Below are positions 11,543-13,533 of a DNA stretch of 13,533 bases, piece by piece (position 1 is the stretch's first letter; each line of letters begins with the position of its first letter). The notes under the pieces were generated by a model. The model did no database searches, was not told the origin of the DNA, and saw nothing but the letters and a program-made list of their open reading frames with translations. Location of the stretch: NCBI GenBank assembly GCA_002384855.1, contig DGBP01000056.1, positions 1-13,533 of the forward strand, written 5' to 3'. This DNA is from Nocardioidaceae bacterium UBA4001 (GTDB lineage: Bacteria; Actinomycetota; Actinomycetes; Propionibacteriales; Nocardioidaceae). The translations under genes and the position numbers were made by a program.

Positions 11543-13533
11543 ATGCGTCGATCAGCTTCTGTGATGATCGCGGGCCTTGCCGCCGCCGCGCTCACCACCC
11601 CCATGATGTTGGGCTCTGCCTCCGCGGCACCACGAGACCCCGATCCTCTGAGGAACGGCCTGCTGGGCGCCGGGAAGGGCCAGGACGCGGACAACCGGCG
11701 CGGGTCACTGGCTCCGACGGCCGCTCAGCGCGCCGCCGACCGCCGGGCACCGGGCCGGGTCCGGTGGAACGAGCTCGGCACACCGGGCACCGTGTCGACG
11801 GACGGCGTGCTGGCCCAGGGGCTGTCCTCCGACCCCGAGCAGGCAGCCCGCTCCTACCTGGCGTCCTCTCGTGACCTGTTCGGCCTCGACCAGGCGGCGG
11901 TGGCCGACCTCGAGACGCTCGCGGTCGTCCCGGTCGGGAAGGGCCGCATCGTCACGCTGCGACAGCGGGTCGACGGTTTGCCGCTGACCCAGGGCGGTCT
12001 GGTCACCGTCGCGGTCCGGGATGGCAGCGTCGTACACGTCTCCTCCTCGCTGACCAGGGACACGGACGCGGCGAGCGAGTCGACGCTCAGCCGGGCCGAC
12101 GCCCGTGGTCGCGCGCTCCGCGAGGCAGGGCTGACCGAGGACGAGGCCGAGGTGCTCCGCACCCGCCAGGTCGCCGTCCCCACACCGTCGGACGGCACGC
12201 GTTCGGCGTTCGAGGTCGTCCTCGCCGAGAAGGGCGGGCACGGCGACGCCTTCACCGTGCTGGTCGACGCGGCGAGCGGCGAGGTGCTGGTCAGGGAGGA
12301 CCTCGTCGACCACGCCGAGGACAACCCCTCATGGGAGCTGTTCGGGGCCACGCCGGCCGACGAGTCGAGCACCGACCGCGAGACGTGGTGCTGGCTGCCG
12401 ATGGCCGGCTGCGAGGACCCGGTCGACAACGGGGCCTCCCCGCTCGCCTGGGACGTCGACCCCGCCACCGAGCAGCCCACGTTCACCACGGAGGGCAACA
12501 ACGCCATCTCGGGCGAGTCCTGGGACCTTCCGCCCAACGTCCCGCTCATCGAGAGGCCGGCCGCCCCGCGGGCCGACCGCGAGTACACCTACGAGTTCGA
12601 CAACGTCTGGCGCGAGAACCGGTGCGACCCGCAGTCGCTGGACGCCGACGACGGCAACGACATCGACGCGGCGACCGCGAGCCTCTTCGCCCACCACAAC
12701 CGGCTGCACGACTTCTCCTACGAGCTCGGGTTCACCGAGGAGACGTGGAACGCCCAGGTGAGCAACTTCGGCCGCGCGACCGGCGACGGCGACCCCGAGA
12801 TCGGCAAGGCCCAGTCGGGTGCTCGGCTCGGCTACCGGGACAACGCCAACCAGTACACGCCGCCGGACGGCATCGCGCCGTGGAGCAACATGTACCTGTG
12901 GCAGCCGATCGCCGGCGGTGCCTACGTCCCCTGCGTCGACGGCGACTTCGACGGCACGGTCATCGGCCACGAGTACACCCACATGATCAGCAACCGCATG
13001 GTCGCGGGTCCCGACGCCGGCCTGCGCGGCTACCAGGCGCGGGGGATGGGGGAGAGCTGGTCCGACCTCGTCGCGATGGAGTACCTCTTCGAGCTCGGCA
13101 AGCGTCCCAAGGGCGACACGCCGTACGTCACCGGCGCGTACGTGACCGGCGACGACGCCACCGGCATCCGCAACTTCGACATGTCGCGCAGCACCTTGAA
13201 CTACTCGAACATCGGGTACGACGTGGTCGGCCCGAGCGTCCACTCCGAGGGTGAGATCTGGTCGGCGACCAACTTCACCCTGCGCCAGGCCTTCGTCGAC
13301 GAGTACGGCGAGGGCAGTGCTGCCCTGCAGCGCTCCTGCGCCGACGGCGACACCCCTGTCGAGGAGTGCCCGGGCAACCGCCGCTGGGTCCAGCTCGTCT
13401 TCGACGCGTTCCTGGTCCCGGCCACCGGCGAGGTCTCCATGGTGGACATGCGCGACGCGATCCTGGTCGCCGACCGGCTGCGCTTCGGCGGTGCCAACGA
13501 GGCCCTGATCTGGGACGCCTTCGCCAGCCGGGG
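11543..13533 (+). CDS. Secreted M36 (fungalysin-type) metalloprotease, 3' end outside window
   Basis: Exported zinc endopeptidase, 663 codons visible and still open at the window edge. A signal peptide (MRRSASVMIAGLAAAALTTP onward, likely cleavage near SASA, residue 28) is followed by a propeptide with FTP/PepSY-like features (about 75-260; YLASSRDLFGLD, LRQRVDGLPLTQGGLVTVAV) that should hold the enzyme inactive and help it fold. The catalytic domain follows. The zinc site HEYTH has His476, catalytic Glu477 and His480, and the third ligand is Glu504 in GMGESWSDLVAMEY. Upstream HHNRLHDFSYELGF and NMYLW also fit M36. The ATG at 11543 has GAGGG six to seven bases upstream. Actinobacterial members often carry further C-terminal domains; whether this one does cannot be seen. 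Confidence 0.92.
   Translation, partial: MRRSASVMIAGLAAAALTTPMMLGSASAAPRDPDPLRNGLLGAGKGQDADNRRGSLAPTAAQRAADRRAPGRVRWNELGTPGTVSTDGVLAQGLSSDPEQAARSYLASSRDLFGLDQAAVADLETLAVVPVGKGRIVTLRQRVDGLPLTQGGLVTVAVRDGSVVHVSSSLTRDTDAASESTLSRADARGRALREAGLTEDEAEVLRTRQVAVPTPSDGTRSAFEVVLAEKGGHGDAFTVLVDAASGEVLVREDLVDHAEDNPSWELFGATPADESSTDRETWCWLPMAGCEDPVDNGASPLAWDVDPATEQPTFTTEGNNAISGESWDLPPNVPLIERPAAPRADREYTYEFDNVWRENRCDPQSLDADDGNDIDAATASLFAHHNRLHDFSYELGFTEETWNAQVSNFGRATGDGDPEIGKAQSGARLGYRDNANQYTPPDGIAPWSNMYLWQPIAGGAYVPCVDGDFDGTVIGHEYTHMISNRMVAGPDAGLRGYQARGMGESWSDLVAMEYLFELGKRPKGDTPYVTGAYVTGDDATGIRNFDMSRSTLNYSNIGYDVVGPSVHSEGEIWSATNFTLRQAFVDEYGEGSAALQRSCADGDTPVEECPGNRRWVQLVFDAFLVPATGEVSMVDMRDAILVADRLRFGGANEALIWDAFASR

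Noticed and set aside
12329..13254. About 300-residue open frames on both strands within the metalloprotease region
   Set aside because: The protease frame holds the signal peptide, propeptide and HEYTH zinc site; the others are out-of-frame shadows.

Overview
The window looks like chromosomal DNA from a high-GC Gram-positive actinobacterium, probably Nocardioides or a relative. The reasons are very high GC with third-position G/C bias, many GTG starts, TANNNT-type -10 boxes, and a DNA polymerase I of the actinobacterial type with a decayed proofreading domain. The genus is inferred from protein style, not from a search.

Layout. Positions 17-45 hold a strong hairpin terminator. Positions 129-4684 (minus strand) form a compact LIV-type branched-chain amino-acid (HAAT family) ABC transporter operon read right to left: livH-like permease, livM-like permease, livG-like ATPase, livF-like ATPase, then a small cupin gene. 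The three internal junctions are tight: 16 bp, an 11-bp overlap and a 4-bp overlap. No substrate-binding protein gene is visible. The permease that opens the operon carries an exported signal-peptide plus Ig-like domain ahead of its membrane domain. Positions 4898-5656 (minus) encode a DUF554 membrane protein. A divergent GNAT acetyltransferase follows (5820-6416, plus).

Positions 6420-9837 centre on polA (6740-9439, plus), flanked on both sides by broken genes. A hotdog (PaaI-type) thioesterase on the left has two compensating frameshifts and has lost its C-terminal half. A DUF1801-type gene on the right has a frameshift and no normal start codon. After that lies a 20-of-21-bp inverted repeat around a structured 50-nt loop (9867-9958).

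Positions 9980-10422 hold a CsoR/RcnR-family repressor (minus) with a textbook CsoR-type operator over its own promoter, yet lacking two of the three copper ligands. The right end holds two exported proteins on the plus strand: a small RTX-like Asp/Gly-repeat protein (10566-11348) and an M36 fungalysin-type metalloprotease that runs off the window (11543-13533).

The transporter genes clearly work together. The remaining genes look like independent units. I see no phage, transposase, CRISPR or toxin-antitoxin system. The points most worth following up are the large inverted repeat, the CsoR variant with its intact operator, the Ig-domain permease, and the two decayed genes beside polA.
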